A DNA stretch of 64,000 nt from Streptosporangium sp. NBC_01756 (GTDB lineage: Bacteria > Actinomycetota > Actinomycetes > Streptosporangiales > Streptosporangiaceae): assembly GCF_035917975.1 (NCBI RefSeq), contig NZ_CP109130.1, positions 6,386,001 to 6,450,000 of the forward strand, written 5' to 3'. Below, one piece after another: positions 33,422 to 41,705 of the stretch (position 1 is the first letter of the stretch; every line of letters begins with the position of its first letter). Below the pieces are notes generated by a model. It saw only the letters and a list, made by a program, of their open reading frames with translations. It did not search any database and was not told where the DNA came from. Both the position numbers and the translations under genes were made by a program.

Positions 33422-34906
33422 TCAGCGCGAGCCGGCGGGGGCCGTCGAAGAGTGACCGGCCAGGATTTCAGCCGCAGCCTGGGCGTTGGCACGGGCCGCG
33501 CCGTACGTGGCCAGATAGGTCGCACCCTCGGGGCGCCAGATCGGCAGGCCCATCTCCACGACCGTGGCGTCCGGACGGGTGGCCAGCAGCGCCGACACCA
33601 CCGTCTGGCTGCTCTCGTAGCGGTGGGCGTCCTTGACCACGACGACCAGGGAACGGCCGACGGCACGTTCCAGAATGGCCGGTACGTCCGCGGCCTCCGG
33701 TCTGACCCGGACGACCTCCGCCTGCGGCATCAGGAGCGCGAATCCCCACGGCACGTCGCCGACGGCGATGGTCGGCGGGGTGTCCACCTCGACTACCAGC
33801 GGGTCGACCAGCGGGGACGCGGAGCCGGTGAGAGTGACCGCACGACGGGCCGCGGTCAGGCCGATCACGCTCTCCTCGGCCCGGCCCGTCCGGGGCGTGC
33901 CGGACCAGGCACGGAGGCGGGCCACGCGCTCGGCCGCGGCCTCCAGCCTGGCAGCGGGCAGCCGCCCGTCCCTCACCGCGGCGACGATCTCGTCGACGAT
34001 CCGGCGGACATCGTCCTCGGTCGGTAGCGGGCCCAGGCAGAGGAGATCGGCCCCGGCGGCGAGTGAGAGCACCGCGCCGCCGGCCAGGCCGACGCTCTCG
34101 GTGATGGCGCGCATGTCGAGGGCGTCGGTGACGACCACGCCGTCGTAACCCATCTCGCCGCGCAGCAGACCGGTCAGCGCGGCCGCCGACAGGGTGGCGG
34201 GGGCCGTACCGGTCAGGGCGGGGACGCGGACGTGCGCGGTCATGATCGACTTGGTCCCGGCGCCGATCGCGGCGCGGAAGGGCGCCAGTTCGCGTTCGCG
34301 CAGCAGTTCGATGGAGGCGTCGACGAGCGGGATCTCCAGGTGGGAGTCCTGCCGGGTGGCGCCGTGCCCGGGGAAGTGCTTGACGCAGGCGGCCACCTGG
34401 GCCGACTGCAGGCCGTGGACGGCCGCGACGGTGTGCCGGGCGACCAGTGCGGTGTCCGGCCCGAAGGAGCGGGTTCCGATCACCGGATTGTCGTCGGCGG
34501 TGTTCACGTCGGCGGACGGGGCCATGTCCAGGTTGACGCCGCACCGCGCCAGGTCGTCACCGATGGACCGGTAGACGCGCCGGGTCAGCTCGACGTCGTC
34601 GACGGCGCCCAGGGCGGCGTTGCCGGGGTAGGGGCTGCCCACGTGGTAGTCGAGCCGGGTGACGTCGCCGCCCTCCTCGTCCAGCGAGATGACCGGGTCG
34701 CCTGCCTCGCGCAGGCGAGCGGTGAGCGTGGAGAGCTGCGCGGGGTCGGCGACGTTGAAGCCGAAGAGGGTGACGCCGCCCAGGCCGCCCGCAAGCTCCC
34801 GCAGGACCCATTCGGGAGGGGTGACGCCCTGGAAGGCGACGAGCAGGGTGCCGGCTGCGAGACGGCGCAGTCCCTGGTCGCTGGGGTCCGCGATGTGCTC
34901 AGACAT
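33422..34906 (-). CDS. nagZ: GH3 beta-N-acetylhexosaminidase
   Basis: 494 residues from ATG at 34906. The catalytic domain has VISLDEEGGDVTRLD, the substrate-binding KHFPGHGATRQDSH (with the His of the Asp/His pair unique to NagZ) and the nucleophile Asp in VVTDALDM. A C-terminal GH3 sandwich domain extends it beyond the 340-residue single-domain NagZ. No signal peptide is visible, so it acts in the cytoplasm, cleaving GlcNAc from imported muropeptides or chitobiose. It is the last gene of the sugar ABC operon. Confidence 0.92.
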   Translation of the reverse strand: MSEHIADPSDQGLRRLAAGTLLVAFQGVTPPEWVLRELAGGLGGVTLFGFNVADPAQLSTLTARLREAGDPVISLDEEGGDVTRLDYHVGSPYPGNAALGAVDDVELTRRVYRSIGDDLARCGVNLDMAPSADVNTADDNPVIGTRSFGPDTALVARHTVAAVHGLQSAQVAACVKHFPGHGATRQDSHLEIPLVDASIELLRERELAPFRAAIGAGTKSIMTAHVRVPALTGTAPATLSAAALTGLLRGEMGYDGVVVTDALDMRAITESVGLAGGAVLSLAAGADLLCLGPLPTEDDVRRIVDEIVAAVRDGRLPAARLEAAAERVARLRAWSGTPRTGRAEESVIGLTAARRAVTLTGSASPLVDPLVVEVDTPPTIAVGDVPWGFALLMPQAEVVRVRPEAADVPAILERAVGRSLVVVVKDAHRYESSQTVVSALLATRPDATVVEMGLPIWRPEGATYLATYGAARANAQAAAEILAGHSSTAPAGSR

Positions 34907-34959
34907 GGCGCTGGGTGATTCCTTACCTGAGGTTGGCGGATGTCGGATGTGGCCTGGCC

Positions 34960-34999
34960 GGTACGGCTCGCGCCTTGTGGACGCGGAGCCGTACCGGTG
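34960..34999 (-). terminator. Strong hairpin between permease and nagZ
   Basis: CCGGTACGGCTCGCG pairs with CGCGGAGCCGTACCGG with a single bulged G, loop about 9 bases. It lies 16 bases after the permease stop and 53 bases before the nagZ start, in the operon. It could partly terminate transcription or protect the upstream mRNA. Confidence 0.55.
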
Positions 35000-35014
35000 C
35001 CGATGGGAAGGGGT

Positions 35015-35866
35015 TCAGCCCTTGACGGCGCCCGCGACGAGGCCGGTGACCATCCGCCGCTGCACCAGGAGGAAGAAGATGACGACGGGGACGGTCATCA
35101 TCGTGGAGCCGGCCATGATGGCGCCCCAGTCGGTCCCTCGCTGCCCGAAGAAGAACTGCAGCGCGACCGGCATCGTGTAGCCCGAGGAGTCGGACATCAG
35201 GATGAGCGCGAAGATCAGCTCGTTCCAGGCGGTGATGAACGAGAAGATGCTCGTCGCCACCAGGCCGGGAGCCACCAGCGGGAACAGGATCTTCCAGAAG
35301 GTCATCAGCCGGCTGGCGCCGTCGATCCAGGCGGCCTCCTCCAGAGACTTGGGCACCGCGGCGACGAACGTGCGCAGCATCCAGATGCCGAAGGGGAGGG
35401 TCAGGCCGACGTTGATGACGATCAGGCCCAGCAGTTGGTCGTAGAGGCCGAGCCGCTTGACGTTGAGGAAGAGCGGGATGAGCAGGGCCTCGGACGGGAT
35501 CATCTGGACGATGAGCAGCAGGACCAGGAAGCTGCTGCGGCCCTTGAACGTGAAGCGGGCGATGGCGGTGGCCGCCAGCAGTGCGAAGACGGCGCCGATG
35601 AGCACGGTACCCAGGGCGACGATCGCGCTGTTGCGCATGTAGAGCCAGATGGAGTTGCCCGCCACGCCCTCGCTGAGCACCCGGTCCAGGTGTTCGAAGG
35701 TGAACTGCGTGGGGAACGGGATGAAGTCCGTCGTGAAGATCTGGTCGTTGGTCTTGAAGGAGGTCGAGACCATCCAGTAGACGGGGAACACCGCGAAGAC
35801 GAAGACCAGGACGCCGGCCGTGTTGAGCGCGATCTTCCCGAGACGCTTGCGTGCGAGCGGGGTCAT
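35015..35866 (-). CDS. Carbohydrate ABC transporter permease (MalG type)
   Basis: 283 residues; ATG at 35866 overlaps the stop of the other permease (TGATG). Six membrane helices, and the EAA loop EEAAWIDGASRLMTFWKILF that docks the ATPase. It imports sugars together with the adjacent permease and binding protein. No ATPase gene is in the operon; in streptomycetes such systems share the MsiK ATPase, which presumably applies here. Confidence 0.92.
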   Translation of the reverse strand: MTPLARKRLGKIALNTAGVLVFVFAVFPVYWMVSTSFKTNDQIFTTDFIPFPTQFTFEHLDRVLSEGVAGNSIWLYMRNSAIVALGTVLIGAVFALLAATAIARFTFKGRSSFLVLLLIVQMIPSEALLIPLFLNVKRLGLYDQLLGLIVINVGLTLPFGIWMLRTFVAAVPKSLEEAAWIDGASRLMTFWKILFPLVAPGLVATSIFSFITAWNELIFALILMSDSSGYTMPVALQFFFGQRGTDWGAIMAGSTMMTVPVVIFFLLVQRRMVTGLVAGAVKG

Positions 35867-36876
35867 CACATCTCCTCCGTCTTCACGATCTGCCGGACGT
35901 AGACGGCGGTGACGACGAGCAGGAGAAGCGTCAGGATCACCGCGATCGCCGCTCCGGTGCCCATCTTCGGCGGGCTGCGGAAGGCCTCGGCGAAGGAGAA
36001 CATGGACAGGTTGAACGCCTCGCGGTTGGTCGGCCCGTTCATCAGCACGTAGAGCTGGCTGAAGACCTTGAAGTTCCAGATGATGGACAGGATCGTCAGC
36101 ACCGAGAAGACCGGCTTGAGCAGTGGGAAAGTGATCTTTCGGAAGGTCCGCCAGGGGGTGGCCCCGTCGACTCTGGCCGCCTCGTAGAGCTCTGTGGGGA
36201 TGCCCTTGAGACCGGCCAGCACCGACACCGCGATGAACGGGAACGACGCCCAGACCACGCAGAGGACCAGCACCAGGTAGACGGTGATCGCGTCGTTCAG
36301 CCAGGGCTCGCCGGTCCAGTCGGCCCGGCCGAACAGCAGGTCGGACAGTCCGTCGGGGAGCAGGTTGAGCGCCCAGTTGATCATCCCGGCGTCGGCGTCG
36401 AAGAGCCACCGCCAGATGACGCCCTGGGCGACCGGCGGCACGGCCCAGGCGGACATGATGCCGACGACCACGAACGTGGACATCTTCGTGCCCAGCTTGT
36501 TGAGCAGGGTGCCGACCGCGGTCCCGAGGACCAGCGTCAGAGTCACCGTGACGACGGCGAACACGACGGTGTTGCGGAGGGAGGACCAGAAGACCTCGTT
36601 GTCGAGGATCTTGGTGTAGTTGTCCCAGCCCACCCAGGTCGCCGGCTTCTTGCCGTTGATCTGGGGGATGCCGACCTTCTGGAAGGAAATGACGATCATC
36701 TGGAACAGCGGGTAGAGCAGCAGCCCGGCTATCACCAGCATGCCGGGAACGAGCAGGACGTACGGGATGGCCTTGGGAGGGAGCCCGCTGGCCTTGACGG
36801 GTCGCTGCGGACTGCGGCGCCGCCCCGGGGCGGAGGGATTGCCTCCGCCCCGGGCGATCGTAGACGTGTTCGTCAT
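35866..36876 (-). CDS. Carbohydrate ABC transporter permease (MalF type)
   Basis: 336 residues from ATG at 36876, four bases after the binding-protein stop. A 35-residue basic N-terminal tail precedes six membrane helices; EAA loop TELYEAARVDGATPWRTFRK. It pairs with the MalG-type permease to form the membrane channel. Confidence 0.92.
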   Translation of the reverse strand: MTNTSTIARGGGNPSAPGRRRSPQRPVKASGLPPKAIPYVLLVPGMLVIAGLLLYPLFQMIVISFQKVGIPQINGKKPATWVGWDNYTKILDNEVFWSSLRNTVVFAVVTVTLTLVLGTAVGTLLNKLGTKMSTFVVVGIMSAWAVPPVAQGVIWRWLFDADAGMINWALNLLPDGLSDLLFGRADWTGEPWLNDAITVYLVLVLCVVWASFPFIAVSVLAGLKGIPTELYEAARVDGATPWRTFRKITFPLLKPVFSVLTILSIIWNFKVFSQLYVLMNGPTNREAFNLSMFSFAEAFRSPPKMGTGAAIAVILTLLLLVVTAVYVRQIVKTEEM

Positions 36877-36880
36877 GTGT

Positions 36881-38209
36881 CTACTGGTTCAGGATCTCTT
36901 CGATTTCCCCGTTGGCCTTGGTGAGAGCCTCGTCCGGGGTGGCCTTGCCCTCGATCACGGAGCGCGCGGCGTTCTGCAGCACGGCCTTGGTCTCGTTGGC
37001 TTCGGTCCAGTTGGGGTCGGCGGGGAAGGCCTTGGCCTTGGCGAAGGCCGCCGCGAACGGAGCCTGCGCAGGGTCCGAGCTCAGCTTCGCCAGCGCCTCG
37101 GGGTAGATCGGCAGCAGGCCGCCTTCGGAGGCGTAGCGGCCGGCCCACTCCTTGTTGGTGGCCAGCTTCAGATAGTCGGCCGCGAGCTCCTTGTTCTTGG
37201 CACCGTCCCAGACGGCGATGTCGTTGCCGCCGAAGAAGGACGGGGCCTCGCCGCCGGACTTGGCGGGGAGCGGGAAGAAGGCCAGCTTGTCGGCCTTCAG
37301 CTTGCCCTTGCTGTCCACCTCGATGCCGGGCAGGTCCCAGCCGGCGGTCAGGTACATGCCGACCTTGTTGTTGGCGAACCGCTTACGGATGTCCACCGTG
37401 TTCTGGGTGAGACGCGACTTGCCGGACAGGCCGTCGGTGACCAGGCCGGTGTAGGTGGCGAAACCGGCCTTGAACTTGGGGTCGGTCACCTTGCCGACCC
37501 ACTTGTCGCCCTCCTTGAGGGCGTACTCGCCGCCCTCGGACCAGGCGAGCGCGCCGAGCAGGTGGTTGGCGTCGGAGCCGCCGTTGAAGGCGAAGCCGTC
37601 GACGTCCTTGCCCTTCTCGGCCTGGATCTTCTTGGCCGCCGCGACCAGCTCGTCCCACGTCTTCGGAATTTCGATGCCGAGGTCGGCGAACCAGTCCTTG
37701 CGGTAGAGGACCGCTCGGGCGCCGGCGCCCCAGGGCAGGGCGTAGACCTCGTTGTCGATGGTCTCCAGGCCGAGCAGGTTCTTCGGGATCTCGGTCTGGT
37801 CGCCGGCCTCCACCAGGGCGGTGACCGGGGAGAGTGCCTCCTGGCTCTGCCAGAGCGGCACCTGGTCGTTGCCGATCTCGGTGACGTCCGGGCCGGCGCC
37901 GCCCGCCGCGGAGGCGGTGAACTTGTCGTTCACCTGGGGCCAGGGGATCCACTCCAGCTTGACCTGGGCACCGGACTCCTTCTCGAAGGCCGCGTTCAGC
38001 TCGTCCATATATTTCTGGGCGGCCGGGTTGCTGTCACCGAGACGCCACACGGTCAGCGTCTGACCGGCATATTTCGGGCCGCTGGCAGCGGCGGAGGCGC
38101 CGGCCTGGGACTCGGTCTTGGCGGGCTCGTCAGTGGAACCACAGGCGGTGAGGCCCAGGGCCAAGGCGGCGGTGGTAGCAGTCGTAACCGCGAACTTCGT
38201 GATTTTCAC
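36881..38209 (-). CDS. Sugar ABC transporter binding lipoprotein
   Basis: 442 residues from GTG at 38209, with GGGAG upstream. The signal peptide ends with lipobox LTAC (ALALGLTACGST). A family 1 solute-binding protein (TLTVWRLGDSNPAAQKYMDE, GKDVDGFAFNGGSDANHLLG, YASEGGLLPIYPEALAKL). It is anchored outside the membrane and feeds the two permeases. Linkage to nagZ and two ROK repressors suggests an amino-sugar oligosaccharide such as chitobiose or a muropeptide sugar; this is inference. Confidence 0.9.
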   Translation of the reverse strand: MKITKFAVTTATTAALALGLTACGSTDEPAKTESQAGASAAASGPKYAGQTLTVWRLGDSNPAAQKYMDELNAAFEKESGAQVKLEWIPWPQVNDKFTASAAGGAGPDVTEIGNDQVPLWQSQEALSPVTALVEAGDQTEIPKNLLGLETIDNEVYALPWGAGARAVLYRKDWFADLGIEIPKTWDELVAAAKKIQAEKGKDVDGFAFNGGSDANHLLGALAWSEGGEYALKEGDKWVGKVTDPKFKAGFATYTGLVTDGLSGKSRLTQNTVDIRKRFANNKVGMYLTAGWDLPGIEVDSKGKLKADKLAFFPLPAKSGGEAPSFFGGNDIAVWDGAKNKELAADYLKLATNKEWAGRYASEGGLLPIYPEALAKLSSDPAQAPFAAAFAKAKAFPADPNWTEANETKAVLQNAARSVIEGKATPDEALTKANGEIEEILNQ

Positions 38210-38370
38210 TTCGGGGTTCTCCCTTCCCGGCTTCACGTCGGGGTCGCACTTCGGGTGCCGGCGCGGTCCCCGTGCCTCGCCGCACCTGGTCGAAGGCGCC
38301 TCCTCACGGTCGGCGCTCTGACATCCCGCGGCCGGCTGTGACACTTGCCTGCGGGCTGACTACGGTTAAA

Positions 38371-38406
38371 CTAACAATAAACTTTCTTAAAAGAAACGAT
38401 CGTTAG
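38371..38406. promoter_or_regulatory. Nested palindrome between the ABC operon and the second ROK gene
   Basis: TTTCTTAAAAGAAA (38383-38396) is a perfect palindrome, flanked by CTAAC (38371) and GTTAG (38402). It lies in the 222-bp divergent promoter region, the AT-richest spot there, and is a likely ROK operator controlling both directions. Confidence 0.6.
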
Positions 38407-38431
38407 CGGATCGTGACGGGGGGAGCCGACC

Positions 38432-39601
38432 TTGCCCAGCCATCCGGGAACGCCTCAGTTGCTACGCCGGCTCAATGACCGGGCGGCACTGGAACTGCTG
38501 CTGTCCAGCGGCCCGCTCACCCGTGCCGAGCTGGGAGAACATACCGGACTCTCGAAGGTGACCGCAGGTCAGCTACTCGCCAGGCTCCAGGAGCGCGACC
38601 TCGTCACCGTGGTCGGCGAGCAGGCCGGTGGACGTGGTCCCAACGCCGCGCTCTACGGTGTCGTGCCGTCGTGCGCGTACGTGGTGGGGCTTGACGTGCT
38701 GCCGGACCGGATCAGCGCCGGAGTGGCCGACATCACCGGCGCGATCGTCGCCGAGGTGTCGGTGGATCCCAACGGCCACGACGACCCGGTACGGCTGGTG
38801 CGCAGCGCCGTCGAGAAGGCATGTGCCTCGGGGGGCATTCCCATGGCCGGCCTGCGGGCCTTCGTGATCGGCACCCGGGGCGTGGTCGATCCCCGCACCG
38901 GCGACGTCAGGTTCTCCTTCGACCTGCCCTCCTGGCACAAGGGGGTGCTCGCCGGGCTCCGGCGCGACCTCGACGTCCCCGTGACGATCGAGAACGACGT
39001 GAACCTGGCGGCGCTGGCCGAGCGCTCGCACGGCGCGGCGCTGGGCATGGATGACTTCGTGCTGGTGTGGGCGGGAGTCGGTCAGGGCCTCGGGGTCATG
39101 CTCGGCGGACGTGTCCACCGCGGTTTCACCGGCGGCGCGGGTGAGATCGGCTGGCTGCCCGTCCCCGGGGAGCCGCTCCCCACCGACGTGAACGAGCCGC
39201 AGTCGGGCTCGTTCCAGCGTCTGGTCGGCGGCGACGCCGTAGCCGGCCTGGCGGGCGCGCACGGTATCGCCTCCCGTTCCGACGGCTCCGTCGGCGGCTA
39301 CGTCCGTACGGCCGTCGCCGAGGGGGCCGAGGGTTTTCTCGACGAGTTGGCAGGGAGACTGGCGGTCGGCGTGGCGGCGGTGGCCGTGGTGCTGGATCCG
39401 GCGCTGATCGTGCTCGGCGGTGACGTGGGCCGGGCCGGAGGGAGCGCGCTCGCGGCCAGGGTCGAGGAGGCCGTGGCCAGGGTCTGCCCGAGCCGGCCGG
39501 CGGTCGTGGTGACGGGCGTGCAGGGCAATCCGGTGTTGCGCGGAGCCCTGGATTCGGCACTTCAGCAGGCCCGGGAACAGGTGTTCTCTGAGACGGTGTG
39601 A
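38432..39601 (+). CDS. ROK-family transcriptional repressor (second paralog)
   Basis: 389 residues. The start is TTG at 38432, with GGGGGAG six bases upstream. Winged helix GPLTRAELGEHTGLSKVTAG, then a ROK domain (GVVDPRTGDVRFSFDLPSWH, VTIENDVNLAALAERSHGAA). It shares long identical stretches with the ROK protein at 32045. It also lacks DxGxT and the zinc cysteines. It is divergent from the sugar-binding protein gene and so is the more obvious repressor of that operon. The stop overlaps an in-frame GTG of the dipeptidase gene. Confidence 0.9.
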   Translation: MPSHPGTPQLLRRLNDRAALELLLSSGPLTRAELGEHTGLSKVTAGQLLARLQERDLVTVVGEQAGGRGPNAALYGVVPSCAYVVGLDVLPDRISAGVADITGAIVAEVSVDPNGHDDPVRLVRSAVEKACASGGIPMAGLRAFVIGTRGVVDPRTGDVRFSFDLPSWHKGVLAGLRRDLDVPVTIENDVNLAALAERSHGAALGMDDFVLVWAGVGQGLGVMLGGRVHRGFTGGAGEIGWLPVPGEPLPTDVNEPQSGSFQRLVGGDAVAGLAGAHGIASRSDGSVGGYVRTAVAEGAEGFLDELAGRLAVGVAAVAVVLDPALIVLGGDVGRAGGSALAARVEEAVARVCPSRPAVVVTGVQGNPVLRGALDSALQQAREQVFSETV

Positions 39602-39612
39602 GAATTGCCGCT

Positions 39613-40257
39613 ATGCGCGACATCGTTTTGATCTCCGATCCCCGAGTCACCGCGGTCCCGGTCAAGGAGTCCGGAGAGCGGTTGACGGACGTCCGGGGGC
39701 GGCTGCGGGTGGACGGGCGGATGGCCGATCCCAGGGGAGCGTTCTCCCATCTCCGGGAGGGACTGCTGGTCCGGCTGGAGGGCGCGCAGGCCCAGCTTCC
39801 GCCCGGGTACCGGCTGCTGGTCGTGGAGGGTTACCGGCCGCTGGCGGCGCAGCAGCGGATCTTTGAGGAGTACTCGGCGGAATTGCGGGTGACATTTCCG
39901 AAAATGTCGCCCGAGGAGATCCATGTGGCGGCCAGTCGCTACGTCTCGCCCGTCGAGGTCGCGCCGCACACTGCGGGCGCGGCGGTGGACCTGACCCTGT
40001 GCACCGAGGACGGGGACGAGCTCGACATGGGCACCCCGCTCAACGCCACCCCGGAGCAGAGCGGCGGTGCGTGCTACACCGACGCCCCCGGCCTGTCGCC
40101 CGAGGCCCGTCACCACCGTGACCTCCTGGGGCGCGCGCTCGGCTCCGCCGGCCTGGTCAACTACCCCACCGAGTGGTGGCACTGGTCCTACGGCGACCGC
40201 TACTGGGCCATGACCACCGGGGCCGGCTCCGCCGTCTACGGTCCCACCTCCGTCTGA
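39613..40257 (+). CDS. D-alanyl-D-alanine dipeptidase (M15D, VanX/DdpX-like)
   Basis: 214 residues from ATG at 39613; a GTG at 39598 in the same frame overlaps the ROK stop (GTGA) and is an alternative. Zinc-site motifs are HTAGAAVDLTL (His, Asp) and EWWHWSYGDRYWA (Glu, His); the fold arginine lies in VVEGYRPLAAQQRIF. It splits D-Ala-D-Ala. No signal peptide is seen, so it is cytoplasmic, suiting peptidoglycan dipeptide recycling; no vanH or vanA homologs are nearby, so glycopeptide resistance is unlikely. Confidence 0.9.
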   Translation: MRDIVLISDPRVTAVPVKESGERLTDVRGRLRVDGRMADPRGAFSHLREGLLVRLEGAQAQLPPGYRLLVVEGYRPLAAQQRIFEEYSAELRVTFPKMSPEEIHVAASRYVSPVEVAPHTAGAAVDLTLCTEDGDELDMGTPLNATPEQSGGACYTDAPGLSPEARHHRDLLGRALGSAGLVNYPTEWWHWSYGDRYWAMTTGAGSAVYGPTSV

Positions 40258-40360
40258 TCCCGCGCGCGGCGGCCGATGGTCGTGATGGGGGAGGAGGCCG
40301 GAGGTCAGGGAGAGGGCCGCGCCAGGCCGGGGGCGATCGACGGTCGGTCCTCGGGACGCC

Positions 40361-40399
40361 GCGGACCCGTCCGTCGCGCCGCGAGACGGACGGGCCCGC
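40361..40399. terminator. Hairpin after the dipeptidase gene
   Basis: GCGGACCCGTCCGT pairs with ACGGACGGGCCCGC (one internal two-base mismatch). It lies between convergent genes ending at 40257 and 40503. Confidence 0.6.
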
Positions 40400-40502
40400 A
40401 CCGCGCGGGAGGCTTCCGGGGGGCGGCCTGTGATCACGGGTCGTCTCCCATCCGGTCGACTCCACCGGGGGCATGCCTTCCCGGGCGGGCGGGGTGCGGT
40501 GT

Positions 40503-40904
40503 TCAGGCGTTTCTGGCCTGGGCGACTCCACCGGCGTCCATGTAGTCGCGGCAGTGGACGATGCGGCCGTCCCTGACCCGTAGCACCAGCAGGCCGGGCA
40601 CCCGGAACGGGTGGCCCGCGGTGCCCGCGGTGCCCACGACCTCGTGCTCGACGACGATCACCTCGGGGTCGGTGGCCTGGTAGGTGGCCACGTTGCGGAT
40701 CTCCTCCACCTGTGCCGGGGACGCCCCCCACATGGCCCGGTATCCGGCGCGGATCTTCTCGCGCCCCTCGAATCGGGACGGCAGGCCAGGAGTGGTGAAG
40801 GGGAACTCGTGGACGGCGTCCTCGGTGTAGAGGTCGGCGAGGGCGTCGGCCGACTTGTGAACCATCGCATCGTGATAGCGGGTGACGACCGCTGTGTTCT
40901 GCAT
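40503..40904 (-). CDS. SnoaL-like/NTF2-fold protein
   Basis: 133 residues from ATG at 40904, with AAAGGAG upstream. NTF2-type cone fold: YHDAMVHKSADALADLYTED, EFPFTTPGLPSRFEGREKIR and the C-terminal GRIVHCRDYMDAGG. Such proteins include cyclases and isomerases of small hydrophobic molecules, but most have no assigned role. It is divergent from a TetR regulator 74 bases away, which probably controls it. Confidence 0.82.
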   Translation of the reverse strand: MQNTAVVTRYHDAMVHKSADALADLYTEDAVHEFPFTTPGLPSRFEGREKIRAGYRAMWGASPAQVEEIRNVATYQATDPEVIVVEHEVVGTAGTAGHPFRVPGLLVLRVRDGRIVHCRDYMDAGGVAQARNA

Positions 40905-40978
40905 GACCGCTCCTTTGCTCAACAACCGTTGAGTGTATAGGTACGACCCTATTGGGTCAACGACTGTAGAGTCACTCC

Positions 40979-41530
40979 GTGAACCTCTCCCGGGCCGAGC
41001 GGCGGAGCCGCTCCGAGCGGCGCATCCTCGAAGCGGCGCGCGGACTGTTCGCCGAGCGGGGCTTCGAGCGCACGACCATCAGGGCCGTCGCCGCGGAGGC
41101 GGGAGTCGACCCGGCCCTCGTCATGCAGCACTTCGGCTCCAAGCAGGAGCTGTTCAGCCGGGCCGTCCAGGACACTCCGGTGCCGGAGGGCGCGGAGCCC
41201 GGGGATCTCATCGAGCGGATGTTGGAGACGCTCGGCGTGAAGTTGAGCGGGCTGCCCCCGGCCTCACTGGCGATGATGCGCTCGATGCTCACCCACCCCG
41301 AGGCGGCCGACTCCGCCCGGGCCGTGCTGGGCAGGCAGATCGACCAGGTCGGGGCGGTCCTTTCCGGTGACGACGCCCGTCTGCGCGCGGCGCTGGTGAC
41401 CTCGATCATGATCGGCGTCACCATCGGTCACCAACTGCTCGACCTCGATCCCCTGCGCGACGCGTCCCAGGAGGAGATCGACCGCCTGATGCGCCCCTGC
41501 CTGCTCGCGCTCCTGCACGACCAGGCGTGA
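40979..41530 (+). CDS. TetR-family repressor
   Basis: 183 residues from GTG at 40979. N-terminal TetR helix-turn-helix (RRILEAARGLFAERGFERTT, AEAGVDPALVMQHFGSKQEL) and a TetR_C-type effector domain (HPEAADSARAVL). The divergent intergenic stretch holds repeated CAACCGTTGA / CAACGA motifs around 40920 and 40960, candidate operator halves. It likely represses the SnoaL-like gene and itself. Confidence 0.9.
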   Translation: MNLSRAERRSRSERRILEAARGLFAERGFERTTIRAVAAEAGVDPALVMQHFGSKQELFSRAVQDTPVPEGAEPGDLIERMLETLGVKLSGLPPASLAMMRSMLTHPEAADSARAVLGRQIDQVGAVLSGDDARLRAALVTSIMIGVTIGHQLLDLDPLRDASQEEIDRLMRPCLLALLHDQA

Positions 41531-41705
41531 CGCCAGTGCGATCGATGATCGCTGTCGGGGCGTCTCCACTTCAGCGGTCGAGGCCCTGACCGGCCGGCCC
41601 CCTCGCTCTCTCGCCCGGTATCTCGGCGATCACGCCACCGCGTTCCGCCGGTGAAACCGCGCGGGCAGGCTGGTAAGCCGGATTCGGGTCCCCTGAGGAA
41701 CGGAG

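Noticed and set aside
32045..39601. ROK proteins as glucokinases or GlcNAc kinases
   Set aside because: Both have N-terminal winged helices and lack the ATP loop DxGxT and the zinc cysteine motif.
39613..40257. VanX-type glycopeptide resistance
   Set aside because: No vanH, vanA, vanS or vanR genes adjoin; a cytoplasmic recycling dipeptidase next to a ROK/NagZ locus is simpler.
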